DNA of 64,000 nucleotides from Nocardioides abyssi (lineage in GTDB: Bacteria > Actinomycetota > Actinomycetes > Propionibacteriales > Nocardioidaceae): NCBI RefSeq assembly GCF_030412915.1, contig NZ_JAUHJR010000003.1, forward strand, positions 331,607 to 395,606, in the 5' to 3' direction. Position 1 is the first letter of the stretch. Each line of letters opens with the position of its first letter. Of this stretch, positions 1 through 8,856 are shown one piece after another. The notes beneath the pieces are model-generated. The model did not search any database and was not told the DNA's origin. It worked only from the letters and a program-made list of their open reading frames with translations. The translations under genes and the position numbers were made by a program.

Positions 1-26
1 CGGCGCCCGCGTGCATCCGACCGGGC

Positions 27-1001
27 ATGCGCACCTGGAGAGACCTGCCCCGGGCCACGGCCGTCGTCGCGACGATCGGCGTCGTCGCGGCCCTCCTGCC
101 CACCGCGTCGGCGTACCCCGGCTCCCCGCCGGCCGAGAAGCCACGGGTCACCCGTGCGGTCAGCCTGGTCGGCACCGACCTGCACCTGCAGGGTGGGAAG
201 GTCGTCCCGCTCCCCACGAAAGCCGGCAGCCACCCCGTCCTCCTCGGCACGAGCCGCCGCGGCTGGGTCGTGGCGTCGGGCAGCACCTTCCGGCTCGTCC
301 GGCCCGGCGGCGCGGTGCAGCGGATCACCGGCCGCAACGGCACCGACCTCTTCGTGACCGAGGCGCTCTCCGACGACGGCGAGCGGGTGGTGACGGCGAG
401 CCTCGACCAGGGCGACACGTTCAACATCCGGGTCGCCGACCTCGACGGGAAGGTCGCCGTCCGGACGTTCTTCGAGGAGCTCTACGTCGACGTGATGGAC
501 GCCGACGACGGCCGGGTGTACGTCGGCGGGCGCGACGGGCTGTGGGTCGTCGACGAGCGCACCGACGGGCGCACCCGCGTCCTGCGCCGGCCGACCGCCC
601 TGGTCGCCCTCGAGCACGACACGGTCTTCGTCGGCACCCGCAAGCGCCCGGGCCGGGTCGGACCCACGAGCCTCGGCGAGCCCGGCACGCCGCGCTGGCG
701 CGCCCGCTCGGTGCCGGTCGCGGTCTCCCCCGACGGCGCCCACGTCGTGGGCGACGACGGCACGGTGCGGGCGATGGCCGACGGCCGGGTCGTACGCCGC
801 GTGCCGACCCCGGGCCGCGGGCGGGAGTTCCACTCCCTCGGCTGGGCCTCGGCGCGCCGGGTGCTCGTGGAGACCCGGTCCGGCGGGCGCACCACCCTGC
901 GGTCCTGCCCGCTCCCCCGCGGCACGTGCCGGGTGGTCGGCTCGACGAAGCGGCTCGTGTCGGTGCCGACGAGCCACGGCGGGCCGTACCGGATGCCCTG
1001 A
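27..1001 (+). CDS. Secreted beta-propeller-like hypothetical protein
   Basis: A 324-residue protein with an N-terminal signal peptide: Arg residues, a hydrophobic stretch at about residues 10-27, then an Ala-Tyr-Pro region. The rest has repeated short strands of the kind found in WD40/YVTN-like propellers (for example VSPDGAHVVGDDG near residue 235), so an extracellular beta-propeller fold is likely. A Cys pair near the C-terminus (SCPLPRGTC) could form a disulfide. No catalytic motif is visible and I do not recognise a named family. No clear ribosome binding site precedes the ATG. It is followed by a short repeat and then another secreted protein gene on the same strand. Confidence 0.7.
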   Translation: MRTWRDLPRATAVVATIGVVAALLPTASAYPGSPPAEKPRVTRAVSLVGTDLHLQGGKVVPLPTKAGSHPVLLGTSRRGWVVASGSTFRLVRPGGAVQRITGRNGTDLFVTEALSDDGERVVTASLDQGDTFNIRVADLDGKVAVRTFFEELYVDVMDADDGRVYVGGRDGLWVVDERTDGRTRVLRRPTALVALEHDTVFVGTRKRPGRVGPTSLGEPGTPRWRARSVPVAVSPDGAHVVGDDGTVRAMADGRVVRRVPTPGRGREFHSLGWASARRVLVETRSGGRTTLRSCPLPRGTCRVVGSTKRLVSVPTSHGGPYRMP

Positions 1002-1018
1002 CCGTCCGGCCCGGCCGG

Positions 1019-1066
1019 ACGCTCGGGCGGGCGCTCGGACCGGCGCTCGGACCGGCGCTCGACGGG
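1019..1066. repeat. Four 12-bp tandem repeats
   Basis: Four consecutive 12-bp units lie between two genes for secreted proteins. Units 2 and 3 are identical (GCGCTCGGACCG), and units 1 and 4 each differ at a few positions. No role is evident. Confidence 0.7.
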
Positions 1067-1138
1067 CGGACCGGGTAACCGCGCCGCTGGTCGTCCGTTG
1101 AGCCGGTGACCGTCGTCACCGACTCCGAGGACCCCCAC

Positions 1139-3054
1139 GTGAGCCACCCGGCCCTCCTCCGCACCCGCCTGGCCGCCGGCCTCCTGGCGACGACCGCCCT
1201 GGTCGTCCCCGCCGGCCCCGCGACCGCCACCAGCCCGAGCACCACCAGCAAGCCCTCCAGCCCGCCGGCGACGGCCCGCGCGGTGCCGGTGCCGGACGGC
1301 TGGAAGGCCCGCCCGGCGACGTACCCCGGCACGGTGAAGCGGACCGACCTCGCGATCCCGATGTCGGACGGCACGGTGCTCCGTGGCGACCTCGAGCTGC
1401 CGGCGGGCAAGGACGGCACGGCCGCGCGGGGCCGGTTCCCGGTGCTGGTGACGATCTCGGCCTACAACAAGAGCGTCGTGGGCTCGCTCGGCGAGGACGA
1501 GCCCGGCTACCTGGTGCGCCGCGGCTACGCCTCGCTCAACGTCGACGCCCGCGGCACGGGCAGCTCCGAGGGCACGTGGGACGCGTTCGGCGAGCGGGAG
1601 CAGCTCGACGGCAAGGAGGTCGTCGAGTGGGCGGCCGCCCGGGCGCGGCCGTGGAGCAACGGACGGATCGGCATGCGCGGCCCGTCGTACATGGGCATCA
1701 ACCAGCTCTTCACCGCCGCCCTGCACCCCAGGGGCCTGCGCGCGATCTTCCCGCAGGTGCCGGCGGGCGACGTCTACCGCGACGTCGTCGCCTCCGGCGG
1801 CCAGGTCGACGTCGGCTTCATCCCCCTGTGGATGGGCCTGGTCACCACCACCGGCGTCATCCCGCCGGCGGTCACCGCCACCGACCCCGCGTCGGGGCTC
1901 AAGGCGCTGCTCTCCCACGTCTTCGGCGCCGCGACGTTCACCGCGCCGCTGCTCCTCGACGCCGTCCTGGGCGGCGACGCCGCGCACGACGGCCCCTTCT
2001 ACCGGACCCGCTCGCCGCTGGAGGTCATCGACGAGGTCGACGTGCCGACGTTCCTGCTCGGCGGGCAGCAGGACCTCTTCCAGCGCGGCACCCCGCTGCT
2101 CTTCGAGGCGCTCCAGGAGCGCGGCGTCCCGACCCGGCTCGTCGTCGGGCCCTGGAACCACCTCGAGGGCTCGATGGGCACCGACCTCGACCAGGTCGGG
2201 CACGGCACGCTGTCCCAGCTCCAGCTGCGCTGGTTCGACCGCTGGCTGCGGGGCGCGAAGGGCACCAGGCTGGGCCGGATCGCGCCGGTCAACGTCTACG
2301 AGAACGGCTCCGGCACCTGGCGCACCCAGCGGGAGTGGATCGACCGCGACGCCCGCGCCCGCAGCTACCGGCTGTCGGGCAGCGCGACGACCGCGGTCCG
2401 ACCCGGCGTGCTCACGACCGGCGCGGCGAAGGACGGCACCGCGGTGGTCCCGCCGGTCCCGGTCTCCGGGCTCTGCAGCCGATCGGCGAGCCAATGGACG
2501 GCCGGCATCCCGGCGTCCGTCGCGGGCGGGCTGCCGTGCTTCCAGGACAACGCGCTCAACGACCGCAGCGGGATCGTCTACGAGACCGCGCCGCTGACGA
2601 AGCCGGTGCGCTTCTCCGGGCCGGTCAACGCACGCCTGTTCGCCTCGACGCCGACCGGCGGCGGGATGTTGTCGGTGTCGATCTCCGACGTCGCGCCGTC
2701 GGGCAAGGTGACCCGGCTCAGCGGCGGCTGGCAGCTGATCGCCCAGCGCGCGCTGGACAGGAAGCGCACCCGCTACCTCGACGGCGAGGTCCTCCAGCCC
2801 TACCACCCGTTCACCCGCGCCTCGCGTGCGCCGGCCCCGGCAAGGTCGTGCCCGTCGACGTCGAGGTGTTCCCGACCGCCGCGAAGATCCGCGCGGGCCA
2901 CCGCCTCCGGATCGCCGTCCAGGCCTTCGACGTCCCGCACCTGCTGCCCAGCCTCCCGGACCTGCCCGGCACACTCGTGCCGATCACGCTGCACACGTCC
3001 GCGAAGCACCCCTCGCGCCTGACGATCCCCTTCCTCGCCCGGAGCCGGCGGTGA
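1139..3054 (+). CDS. CocE/NonD family hydrolase, C-terminal frameshift
   Basis: Secreted alpha/beta hydrolase of the CocE/NonD (X-Pro dipeptidyl peptidase S15) family, which acts on esters or acyl-peptides. I place the start at GTG 1139, preceded by CCGAGG and giving a clean signal peptide; GTG 1106 is an alternative. The nucleophile is the Ser in GPSYMG near residue 183. The Asp in GGQQDLF and the His in WNHLEG complete the expected triad. The initial frame runs to a stop at 3022, but from about 2820-2840 it becomes Ser/Arg/Pro-rich nonsense. The family-like C-terminal jelly-roll sequence (KVVPVDVEVFPTAAKIRAG onward) continues in another frame to a TGA at 3052-3054. That stop overlaps the next gene's GTG as GTGA, so the ancestral gene probably ended there. 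A one-base loss, real or a sequencing error, explains this. Confidence 0.8.
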
Positions 3055-4478
3055 ACCTCCGGCTGGTCGCGGCGGCCCTCACCGCCGTCCTCGCCGTCGG
3101 CGGCACGACCGCGCTCAACGGGGCCGGTGCCGAGGCCCCCGACGCCACCCGGACCGCGCTCGCCCCGCCGGAGTGCGGCCCGGGGTCGCGGCCCGAGACC
3201 GACATCGACGGCCGCGTGCCCGCCGCCGACTTCGCGTCCGGCCGGGCGGCACAGGGCTACACCTGCAACACCCGGCTGGTCAGCCACCTCGGCCGCACCG
3301 GCGGGCTGAAGGTCCAGCGCTTCGAGGACCGCTCCGGCCACGTCTGCGCCTACTACGACGTCGCCAAGTCCTTCCCGCTCGGCGTGCTCCAAGCCGGGCT
3401 CGCAGGCCTCGGCACCGCCGTCGTCGACATGACCGACGCGCGCCGGCCGCGCCGCACCACGACGCTGCTCACCCCGGCGATGGCCTCCCCGCACGAGTCC
3501 CTCCACCTCCACGAGAAGCGCGGTCTCCTCGTCGCGGTCATGGGCACGCTCGCCACCGCGCCCGGCATCCTCGACGTGTACGACGTCAAGCAGGACTGCC
3601 GCAAGCCGCGCCTGCTCTCCTCGACCCCGGCCGGGTTCCTCGGCCACGAGTCCGGCTTCTCCCCCGACGGCCGGACGTTCTGGGCCAGCGCCCTGGTCGG
3701 CCTGACCGTCACCGCGATCGACCTGACCGACCCGCGCGCCCCGCGCCCGCTCAGCACGATCAACGGCGTGCTGTCCCACGGCGTGCGCACCTCCCCGGAC
3801 GGCCGGACCCTCTACGTCGCCGACCTCGGCCTGCCCAACAGCAAGCGGCTCACCGAGGGCGGGCTCCGCGTCTACGACGTCAGCGCCATCCAGGACCGCG
3901 AGCCGTTCCCGCGGGCCAGGCCGATCACCACCTACACCTGGCCCGACGTCGCCATCCCGCAGGTCCCCGAGCCGATGCGCGTCGACGGGCACGACTACCT
4001 GCTGATGGTCGACGAGTTCAGCGAGCTCGCGCTCGACCCGACCTTCAGCTACCGCCCGGAGAACAGCGCCGCCATCGCCCGCATCCTCAACGTCGACGAC
4101 CCCGCGAAGCCGTTCCAGGTCTCCGCGCTGCGCCTCGAGGTGCAGCTGACCGAGAACCGCGCCGGCGAGCAGCAGGACGATCCCGGCGCCAAGAGCCCGA
4201 TCGGCGGCTACTCCTCGCACTACTGCGCGATCCCGCGGTTCAAGAACCCGCGCCTGGCCGCGTGCTCCTACATCGGCTCCGGGCTGCGGGTCTTCGACAT
4301 CTCCGACCCCTACCACCCCCGGCAGGTCGCCTACTTCAACAAGCCGGCCCCCACCGGCGGCTACGCGATGGCCAAGCCGGCCTTCGACCGCGACCGCGAG
4401 CAGGTGTGGTTCAGCGACTTCGACGCCGGCTTCTTCGCGGTCCGGCTGACCAACGGCGCGTGGCCGAAGGGCCTCTGA
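3051..4478 (+). CDS. LVIVD repeat-containing secreted protein
   Basis: A 475-residue secreted protein with a signal peptide (hydrophobic residues 4-20). Its body has repeats resembling the LVIVD/choice-of-anchor propeller family, with recurrent blades such as VVDMTDARRPRRT, VTAIDLTDPRAPRP, LRVYDVSAI and LRVFDISDPYHPRQ. His-rich loops (HESLHLHEK, GHESGF, LSHGV) recur at equivalent places in the blades and could bind metal. The GTG start at 3051 overlaps the restored stop of the upstream hydrolase gene (GTGA), indicating translational coupling. The enzymatic function is unknown; a structural or binding role is equally possible. Confidence 0.75.
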   Translation: MNLRLVAAALTAVLAVGGTTALNGAGAEAPDATRTALAPPECGPGSRPETDIDGRVPAADFASGRAAQGYTCNTRLVSHLGRTGGLKVQRFEDRSGHVCAYYDVAKSFPLGVLQAGLAGLGTAVVDMTDARRPRRTTTLLTPAMASPHESLHLHEKRGLLVAVMGTLATAPGILDVYDVKQDCRKPRLLSSTPAGFLGHESGFSPDGRTFWASALVGLTVTAIDLTDPRAPRPLSTINGVLSHGVRTSPDGRTLYVADLGLPNSKRLTEGGLRVYDVSAIQDREPFPRARPITTYTWPDVAIPQVPEPMRVDGHDYLLMVDEFSELALDPTFSYRPENSAAIARILNVDDPAKPFQVSALRLEVQLTENRAGEQQDDPGAKSPIGGYSSHYCAIPRFKNPRLAACSYIGSGLRVFDISDPYHPRQVAYFNKPAPTGGYAMAKPAFDRDREQVWFSDFDAGFFAVRLTNGAWPKGL

Positions 4479-4496
4479 GGGCCGGCCGGTCCGGGA

Positions 4497-5195
4497 CTAC
4501 CCCTCGACCACCTCCACCAGGCCGAACGGCACGGTCAGCACCTGGTCGCGCACTCGGAGGTGGAAGCGGGTGCGCCCGCGCTTGAGCACCGTCCCGACCA
4601 CGCCCTCGTAGCGGCCGCCGGCCACGATCCGCGCCCGCTGCCCCACCCGCGGCGCGGGGGCGGCCGACCCGTCCCGCACCGCCACCGGGTCGGGCCCGGC
4701 CAGGAGGCGGCGCAGCGCGGCGTCGTACGTCTCGCCCATCGGTACGACGGCACCCCGGTGCGTCCAGGTGATCAGGTGCTCCCGGCTGAACGTCCGCGAG
4801 CAGCGGGTGCACGAGCCGGGCCGGGTCGGCCGGCGGTGCCGGGTGACGCGGTGGCCGGCCGGGCAGGTGCCGACCCAGTCCCCCTCGATGCTCGGCGCCT
4901 CCGGGTCCGAGCACCGTCGCCCGGAGCACCCGATGCGCAGCGCCGTCGCGCGCCAGACCGCGTCGTGACCGTGGCGCGGGCCGACCAGCGCGTGGGCGAC
5001 CTCGTGCAGCACGGTGTCGCGGACCTCGGCCTCGTCGTGCAGCGCGGTCAGCGGCGCGCTGAGCCCGATCTGGCGCTGGTGGGGGCGGCAGATCCCGGCG
5101 CGCCGCTTGGCGCGGTCGAAGACCACCGTCCACCCCTGCAGGCCGTGCTCGTCGAGCAGGCCCCGCGCCATCCGCGCCGCCTCGTCCAGGTCCAC
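4497..5195 (-). CDS. SprT-like zinc metalloprotease domain protein
   Basis: A 232-residue SprT-like protein. The HEVAH motif (HExxH, residues about 64-68) provides two zinc ligands and the catalytic Glu. A zinc-ribbon-like set of cysteines follows (CSGRRC, then CPAGH and CTRC, about residues 92-135). The C-terminal part (VGQRARIVAGGRYEGVVGTVLKRG) looks like a small beta-barrel. Related eukaryotic SprT proteins cleave DNA-protein crosslinks, but the role of bacterial versions is not settled. I choose GTG 5195 because a TAGGGT -10 element lies 7 nt upstream, predicting a leaderless mRNA; an in-frame upstream start at 5219 would give 240 residues. It is divergent from cobT. Confidence 0.8.
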   Translation of the reverse strand: MDLDEAARMARGLLDEHGLQGWTVVFDRAKRRAGICRPHQRQIGLSAPLTALHDEAEVRDTVLHEVAHALVGPRHGHDAVWRATALRIGCSGRRCSDPEAPSIEGDWVGTCPAGHRVTRHRRPTRPGSCTRCSRTFSREHLITWTHRGAVVPMGETYDAALRRLLAGPDPVAVRDGSAAPAPRVGQRARIVAGGRYEGVVGTVLKRGRTRFHLRVRDQVLTVPFGLVEVVEG

Positions 5196-5202
5196 GGCCC
5201 GC

Positions 5203-5208
5203 ACCCTA
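5203..5208 (-). promoter_or_regulatory. -10 element for SprT-like gene
   Basis: TAGGGT on the minus strand, 7 nt before GTG 5195. The spacing predicts a leaderless transcript. No convincing -35 is seen. Confidence 0.5.
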
Positions 5209-5245
5209 GGTCGGTCCACCGACAGTCCCGAGCCGACCCGCGGAC

Positions 5246-5251
5246 TACGCT
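5246..5251 (+). promoter_or_regulatory. -10 element for cobT
   Basis: TACGCT, 6 nt before GTG 5258, predicts a leaderless cobT mRNA. There is no room for a cobalamin riboswitch between this gene and its divergent neighbour. Confidence 0.5.
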
Positions 5252-5257
5252 CCGCCC

Positions 5258-6286
5258 GTGCCGATGACTCCCCCGGACCCTGCCCTCGAGCGCGCCGCCC
5301 GCGAGCGCCTCGCCGGTCTCGCGACGCCGCCCGGCGCCCTCGGCCGGCTCGGCGACCTCGGCGCGCGGCTGTCCGCGATGCTCGGCTCGGTGCCGCCGCC
5401 GGCCCTCACCGACGTCCGCCTCGTCGTGCTCGCCGGCGACCACGGCGTCGCGGCCCACGGCGTCTCCGCCTACCCCCCGGCCGTCACCGCCGCGATGGTC
5501 CGCTCGCTCGTCGACGGCACCGCCGGCGTCTCCGCGCTGGCCCGCTCCCACGACGTCGCCGTCCGCGTGCTCGACATCGGGGTCGACGACGACCTCGACG
5601 GGGTGCCGGACAAGGTGCGCGCCCACAAGGTCCGCCGCGGCAGCGGGGCGATCCACCTCGAGGACGCGCTCTCGGGCGAGGACGTGCGCCGTGCGCTCGA
5701 CGTCGGCCGCGCCGTCGCGGCCGAGGAGGTCGCCGCCGGGGCGCAGGTGCTGATCAGCGGTGACCTCGGCATCGGCAACACCACTCCCGCGGCCGCGCTG
5801 GTCGCCGCCGCCCTGGGCCTGCCCGCGGAGGAGGTCGTGGGTCGCGGCACGGGCGTCGACGACGCCGGGCTGGCCCGCAAGACCGCCGTCGTCGACCAGG
5901 CGCTGCGCCGCGCCGGCGACCGCACCGACGACCCGGTCGAGACGCTCGCTGCACTGTCCAGCGCCGACCTCGCCGCCACCACCGGTTTCGTCCTCGGTGC
6001 CGCCGAGGCCGGCGTGCCGGTCGTGCTCGACGGCCTGATGTCGGTCGCCTGCGCCCTCACCACGGTCCGGATCGAGCCGGGCGTGGCCGACTGGCTGGTC
6101 GCCGGCCACCGCTCGACCGAGCCCGCGCAGTCGCTGGCGCTGGAGAAGCTCGGTCTCGACCCGCTCCTCGACCTCGGCCTCCGCCTCGGCGAGGGCAGCG
6201 GCGCCGTCGCGGCGGTCCCGATGCTCCGGGGCGCGGTCGCGCTGCTGCGCGACGTCGCCCTGCTCAGCGACCTGCTGCCCGGCTGA
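5258..6286 (+). CDS. cobT: Nicotinate-nucleotide-dimethylbenzimidazole phosphoribosyltransferase
   Basis: CobT transfers phosphoribose from nicotinate mononucleotide to 5,6-dimethylbenzimidazole to make alpha-ribazole phosphate, the lower-ligand nucleotide of cobalamin. The 342-residue length fits the family. Family sequences are visible: LAGDHGVAAHGVSAYP near residue 50, the GIGNTTPA substrate loop, and LRLGEGSGA near the C-terminus with the catalytic-base Glu at about residue 312. Start GTG 5258 is supported by the adjacent -10 element; ATG 5264 is an alternative. cobS begins 2 nt after the stop, so the two are co-transcribed, and cobU converges from the opposite strand. Confidence 0.95.
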   Translation: MPMTPPDPALERAARERLAGLATPPGALGRLGDLGARLSAMLGSVPPPALTDVRLVVLAGDHGVAAHGVSAYPPAVTAAMVRSLVDGTAGVSALARSHDVAVRVLDIGVDDDLDGVPDKVRAHKVRRGSGAIHLEDALSGEDVRRALDVGRAVAAEEVAAGAQVLISGDLGIGNTTPAAALVAAALGLPAEEVVGRGTGVDDAGLARKTAVVDQALRRAGDRTDDPVETLAALSSADLAATTGFVLGAAEAGVPVVLDGLMSVACALTTVRIEPGVADWLVAGHRSTEPAQSLALEKLGLDPLLDLGLRLGEGSGAVAAVPMLRGAVALLRDVALLSDLLPG

Positions 6287-6287
6287 G

Positions 6288-7037
6288 GTGGGACCGCTGC
6301 TGGACGCCTGGCGGCTCGCGGTCGGCACGCTCACCGCGGTCCCCGTCGCGCCGCCGCGCACGGTCGACGCCCGCACCGCCGGGCGGGCGATGCTGCTGGC
6401 ACCGCTGGCCGCCGTCCCCCTCGGCGCCGTCGTCGCCGTCGTGGGCCTGGTCGGGCCAGAGCTCGGCCTGACGGCACTGGTGACCGCGGTGCTCGCCGTC
6501 GCTGCGCTCGTCGCCGGCAGCCGCGCCTTCCACCTCGACGGCCTCTCCGACACCGCCGACGGGCTGACCGCCTCCTACGACCGCCGCCGCTCCCTCGAGG
6601 TCATGAAGTCCGGCTCGGCCGGCCCCGCCGGCGTCGCCGCCGTCGTGCTCGTGCTCGGCACCCAGGTCGCCGCCCTCACGGCGCTGCTCCGCGAGGACCG
6701 CGGCTGGCTGGTCGCCGGCGTCCTCGTCTGCCTCTCCCGCTGCGCCCTGGCTCTCGCCTGCACCCGCGGCGTCCCCGGCGCCCGCCCCGACGGGCTCGGC
6801 GCGACGTACGTCGGCTCCGTCCGGCCCCTCGCCACCCTCGCCCTCTGGCTCGCCGCCGCCGCCGCGGCGTACGCCGCCACCGGCCCCTCCGGCGTCGTCG
6901 CGCTCGTCCTCGCGGCAGCCGTCGTGGTGCTCGTCCTGCACCGCGCGGTCCGGAGGTTCGGCGGCGTCACGGGTGACGTGTTCGGCGCCTCGGTCGAGCT
7001 CGGTCTCGCCACCCTGCTCGTCGTCGCCTCTGCCTGA
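6288..7037 (+). CDS. cobS: Adenosylcobinamide-GDP ribazoletransferase
   Basis: CobS joins adenosylcobinamide-GDP to alpha-ribazole (phosphate) in the last steps of cobalamin synthesis, in the membrane. The protein has 249 residues with several hydrophobic helices and the family motif HLDGLSDTADGL at residues 82-93, rich in acidic residues that bind Mg2+. GTG 6288 follows the cobT stop almost directly, so translation is probably coupled. It converges with cobU, with about 10 nt between the stops and only a weak GC-rich inverted repeat there. Confidence 0.93.
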   Translation: MGPLLDAWRLAVGTLTAVPVAPPRTVDARTAGRAMLLAPLAAVPLGAVVAVVGLVGPELGLTALVTAVLAVAALVAGSRAFHLDGLSDTADGLTASYDRRRSLEVMKSGSAGPAGVAAVVLVLGTQVAALTALLREDRGWLVAGVLVCLSRCALALACTRGVPGARPDGLGATYVGSVRPLATLALWLAAAAAAYAATGPSGVVALVLAAAVVVLVLHRAVRRFGGVTGDVFGASVELGLATLLVVASA

Positions 7038-7047
7038 CCGCCCGCGC

Positions 7048-7644
7048 TCAGAGCGGGTCGGGGAGCACCACCACCCGCCCGGCGACGACGAGGTGCACCT
7101 CGTCGCAGGCCGCGCCGAGCCGCTGGTTGACCGTGCCGAGCAGGTCGCGGAAGAGCCGGCCCGAGCGGTGGGCGGGCACGACGCCCAGCCCGACCTCGTT
7201 GGTCACCAGCACCACGGGTCCGGGAGCAGCAGCCACGACGGCGACGACCGGCTCGAGCGCGGCCAGCACGTGCCGGTGCACCTCGTCGGCCGGCGCCTCC
7301 CAGAGGCCCGCCCCGTCGATGATCGCGGTCAGCCAGGTGCCGACGCAGTCCACGAGCACCGCGGCGCCACCGGCGTCCAGGAGCGCCGCGGCCAGGTCGG
7401 CGGTCTCGACGGTGGTCCACCCGGCCGGCCGGCGGTCCCGGTGCGCGGCCACCCGCGCCGCCCAGTCGGCGTCGTCGGCCGATGGGACGGGCCCCGGCGC
7501 GACGTAGACGACCTCCGCGGCGCCGGCCAGCAGCCGCTCGGCGTGCGTCGACTTCCCCGACCGCACGCCGCCGGTCACCAGCACCCTCGACGGACCGCTC
7601 GACGCCTCCACGGGCAGCAGCCTAGCCAGCCGATGATCGGACAC
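7048..7644 (-). CDS. cobU: Adenosylcobinamide kinase / adenosylcobinamide-phosphate guanylyltransferase
   Basis: CobU phosphorylates adenosylcobinamide and then attaches GMP, giving the substrate of CobS. The 198-residue protein has the P-loop GGVRSGKS at residues 25-32, and His68 (AAHRDRRP) fits the guanylylated histidine. VLVDCVGTWLTA and VLVTNEVGLGVVP are typical family segments. It is on the opposite strand to cobT-cobS, convergent with cobS, and divergent from the acyl-CoA dehydrogenase operon. The start at GTG 7644 is preceded by AAGAGG. The first 18 residues are poorly conserved in kind, so an internal start is possible. Confidence 0.93.
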   Translation of the reverse strand: MSDHRLARLLPVEASSGPSRVLVTGGVRSGKSTHAERLLAGAAEVVYVAPGPVPSADDADWAARVAAHRDRRPAGWTTVETADLAAALLDAGGAAVLVDCVGTWLTAIIDGAGLWEAPADEVHRHVLAALEPVVAVVAAAPGPVVLVTNEVGLGVVPAHRSGRLFRDLLGTVNQRLGAACDEVHLVVAGRVVVLPDPL

Positions 7645-7656
7645 CCGACCTCTTGC

Positions 7657-7668
7657 TAGGACGTCCTA
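7657..7668. promoter_or_regulatory. 12-bp palindrome, candidate operator
   Basis: TAGGACGTCCTA is a perfect 12-bp palindrome centred in the 45-bp gap between cobU and the divergent acyl-CoA dehydrogenase operon. Its position suits a repressor, perhaps TetR-type as is usual for acyl-CoA catabolism genes, but no TetR gene is in the window. Confidence 0.5.
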
Positions 7669-7689
7669 CCAAATGGCAGAGTGCCACCC

Positions 7690-8856
7690 ATGAGCACCTC
7701 TGCGAGCAGCCCTGCGCTGGACCCCGAGGAGCGCCGCGCGATCGTCGAGGCGGTCCGCGACTTCACCGAGGCCCGGATCGCCCCGAAGGCCGTCGAGTGG
7801 GACCAGGCGCACCACTTCCCCGTGGACGTCCTGGCCGAGGCCGGCGGCCTCGGGCTCGGCGCGATCTACGCCAAGGAGGACGTCGGCGGCTCCGGACTCG
7901 GCCGCAGCGAGGCGGTGCTGATCTTCGAGGAGCTCTCCCGCGGCGACGTCGCCGTGGCGGCGTACATCTCCATCCACAACATGGCCGTCTGGATGATCGA
8001 CACTTTCGGCAACGACGAGCAGCGCCGGCGCTGGGTGCCGCACCTGGCCGGGATGGACAACCTCGCGAGCTACTGCCTCACCGAGCCCGACGCGGGCTCC
8101 GACGCCGGCAACCTGCGCACCACCGCTCGTCGCGACGGCGACGACTGGGTGCTGAGCGGCACCAAGCAGTTCATCTCCGGTGCGGGCGCCTCGAGCGTCT
8201 ACGTCGTCATGGCCCGCACCGGCGGCGCCGGCCCCAAGGGCATCAGTGCGTTCATCGTCCCCGCGGAGTCCGAGGGCCTCTCCTTCGGCGCCGAGGAGCA
8301 GAAGATGGGCTGGCACGCCCAGCCCACCCGCCAGGTCGTCATGGACGACGTCCGCGTCCCCGCCGAGAACCTCCTCGGCGAGGAGGGCCAGGGCTTCACG
8401 ATCGCCATGCGCGGCCTCAACGGCGGCCGGCTCAACATCGCCGCGTGCTCGCTGGGCGGCGCCCAGTGGGCCGTGGACCGCGCGGCCGAGCACCTGCGCA
8501 CGCGGCAGGCCTTCGGCGGCCCGCTCACCGACCAGCAGGGCCTGGTCTTCGCGCTCGCCGACGCCCACATCGAGCTCCAGGCGGCCCGCACGATGCTGCA
8601 CGACGCCGCAGCCCGCCTGGACGCCGGCGACCCGGACGCCGCGGTCGTCGTGGCGGGCGCCAAGCGCTTCGTCACCGACGCCGGCTGGAAGGCCGCCAAC
8701 ACCGCCCTGCAGCTGCACGGCGGCTACGGCTACCTTGCCGAGTACGGCATCGAGAAGGTCGTCCGCGACCTCCGCGTGCACCAGATCCTCGAAGGGACCA
8801 ACGAGATCATGCGAGTCATCGTGGGCCGCGCGCTCACCCAGGGCGGCGCGGCATGA
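7690..8856 (+). CDS. Acyl-CoA dehydrogenase, isobutyryl-CoA type
   Basis: FAD-dependent acyl-CoA dehydrogenase of 388 residues. The FAD/substrate motif YCLTEPDAGSDAG and the C-terminal LQLHGGYGYL segment are clear. The catalytic base is the Glu in ILEGTNEIMR at about residue 368. The next genes encode a 3-hydroxyisobutyryl-CoA hydrolase and 3-hydroxyisobutyrate dehydrogenase, so isobutyryl-CoA (valine degradation) is the likely substrate; this is inferred from context. ATG 7690 has GGCAGAG at a suitable distance; GTG 7681 is an alternative. Its stop overlaps the next start (ATGA). Confidence 0.9.
   Translation: MSTSASSPALDPEERRAIVEAVRDFTEARIAPKAVEWDQAHHFPVDVLAEAGGLGLGAIYAKEDVGGSGLGRSEAVLIFEELSRGDVAVAAYISIHNMAVWMIDTFGNDEQRRRWVPHLAGMDNLASYCLTEPDAGSDAGNLRTTARRDGDDWVLSGTKQFISGAGASSVYVVMARTGGAGPKGISAFIVPAESEGLSFGAEEQKMGWHAQPTRQVVMDDVRVPAENLLGEEGQGFTIAMRGLNGGRLNIAACSLGGAQWAVDRAAEHLRTRQAFGGPLTDQQGLVFALADAHIELQAARTMLHDAAARLDAGDPDAAVVVAGAKRFVTDAGWKAANTALQLHGGYGYLAEYGIEKVVRDLRVHQILEGTNEIMRVIVGRALTQGGAA

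Noticed and set aside
421-2974. Long minus-strand frames opposite the first two genes
   Set aside because: Arg/Pro/Gly/Ala-rich translations with no domains; they mirror the GC-biased third positions of the real genes.
5220-5257. Possible cobalamin riboswitch before cobT
   Set aside because: The gap to the divergent gene is about 60 bp at most and the mRNA looks leaderless; no B12-box is seen.
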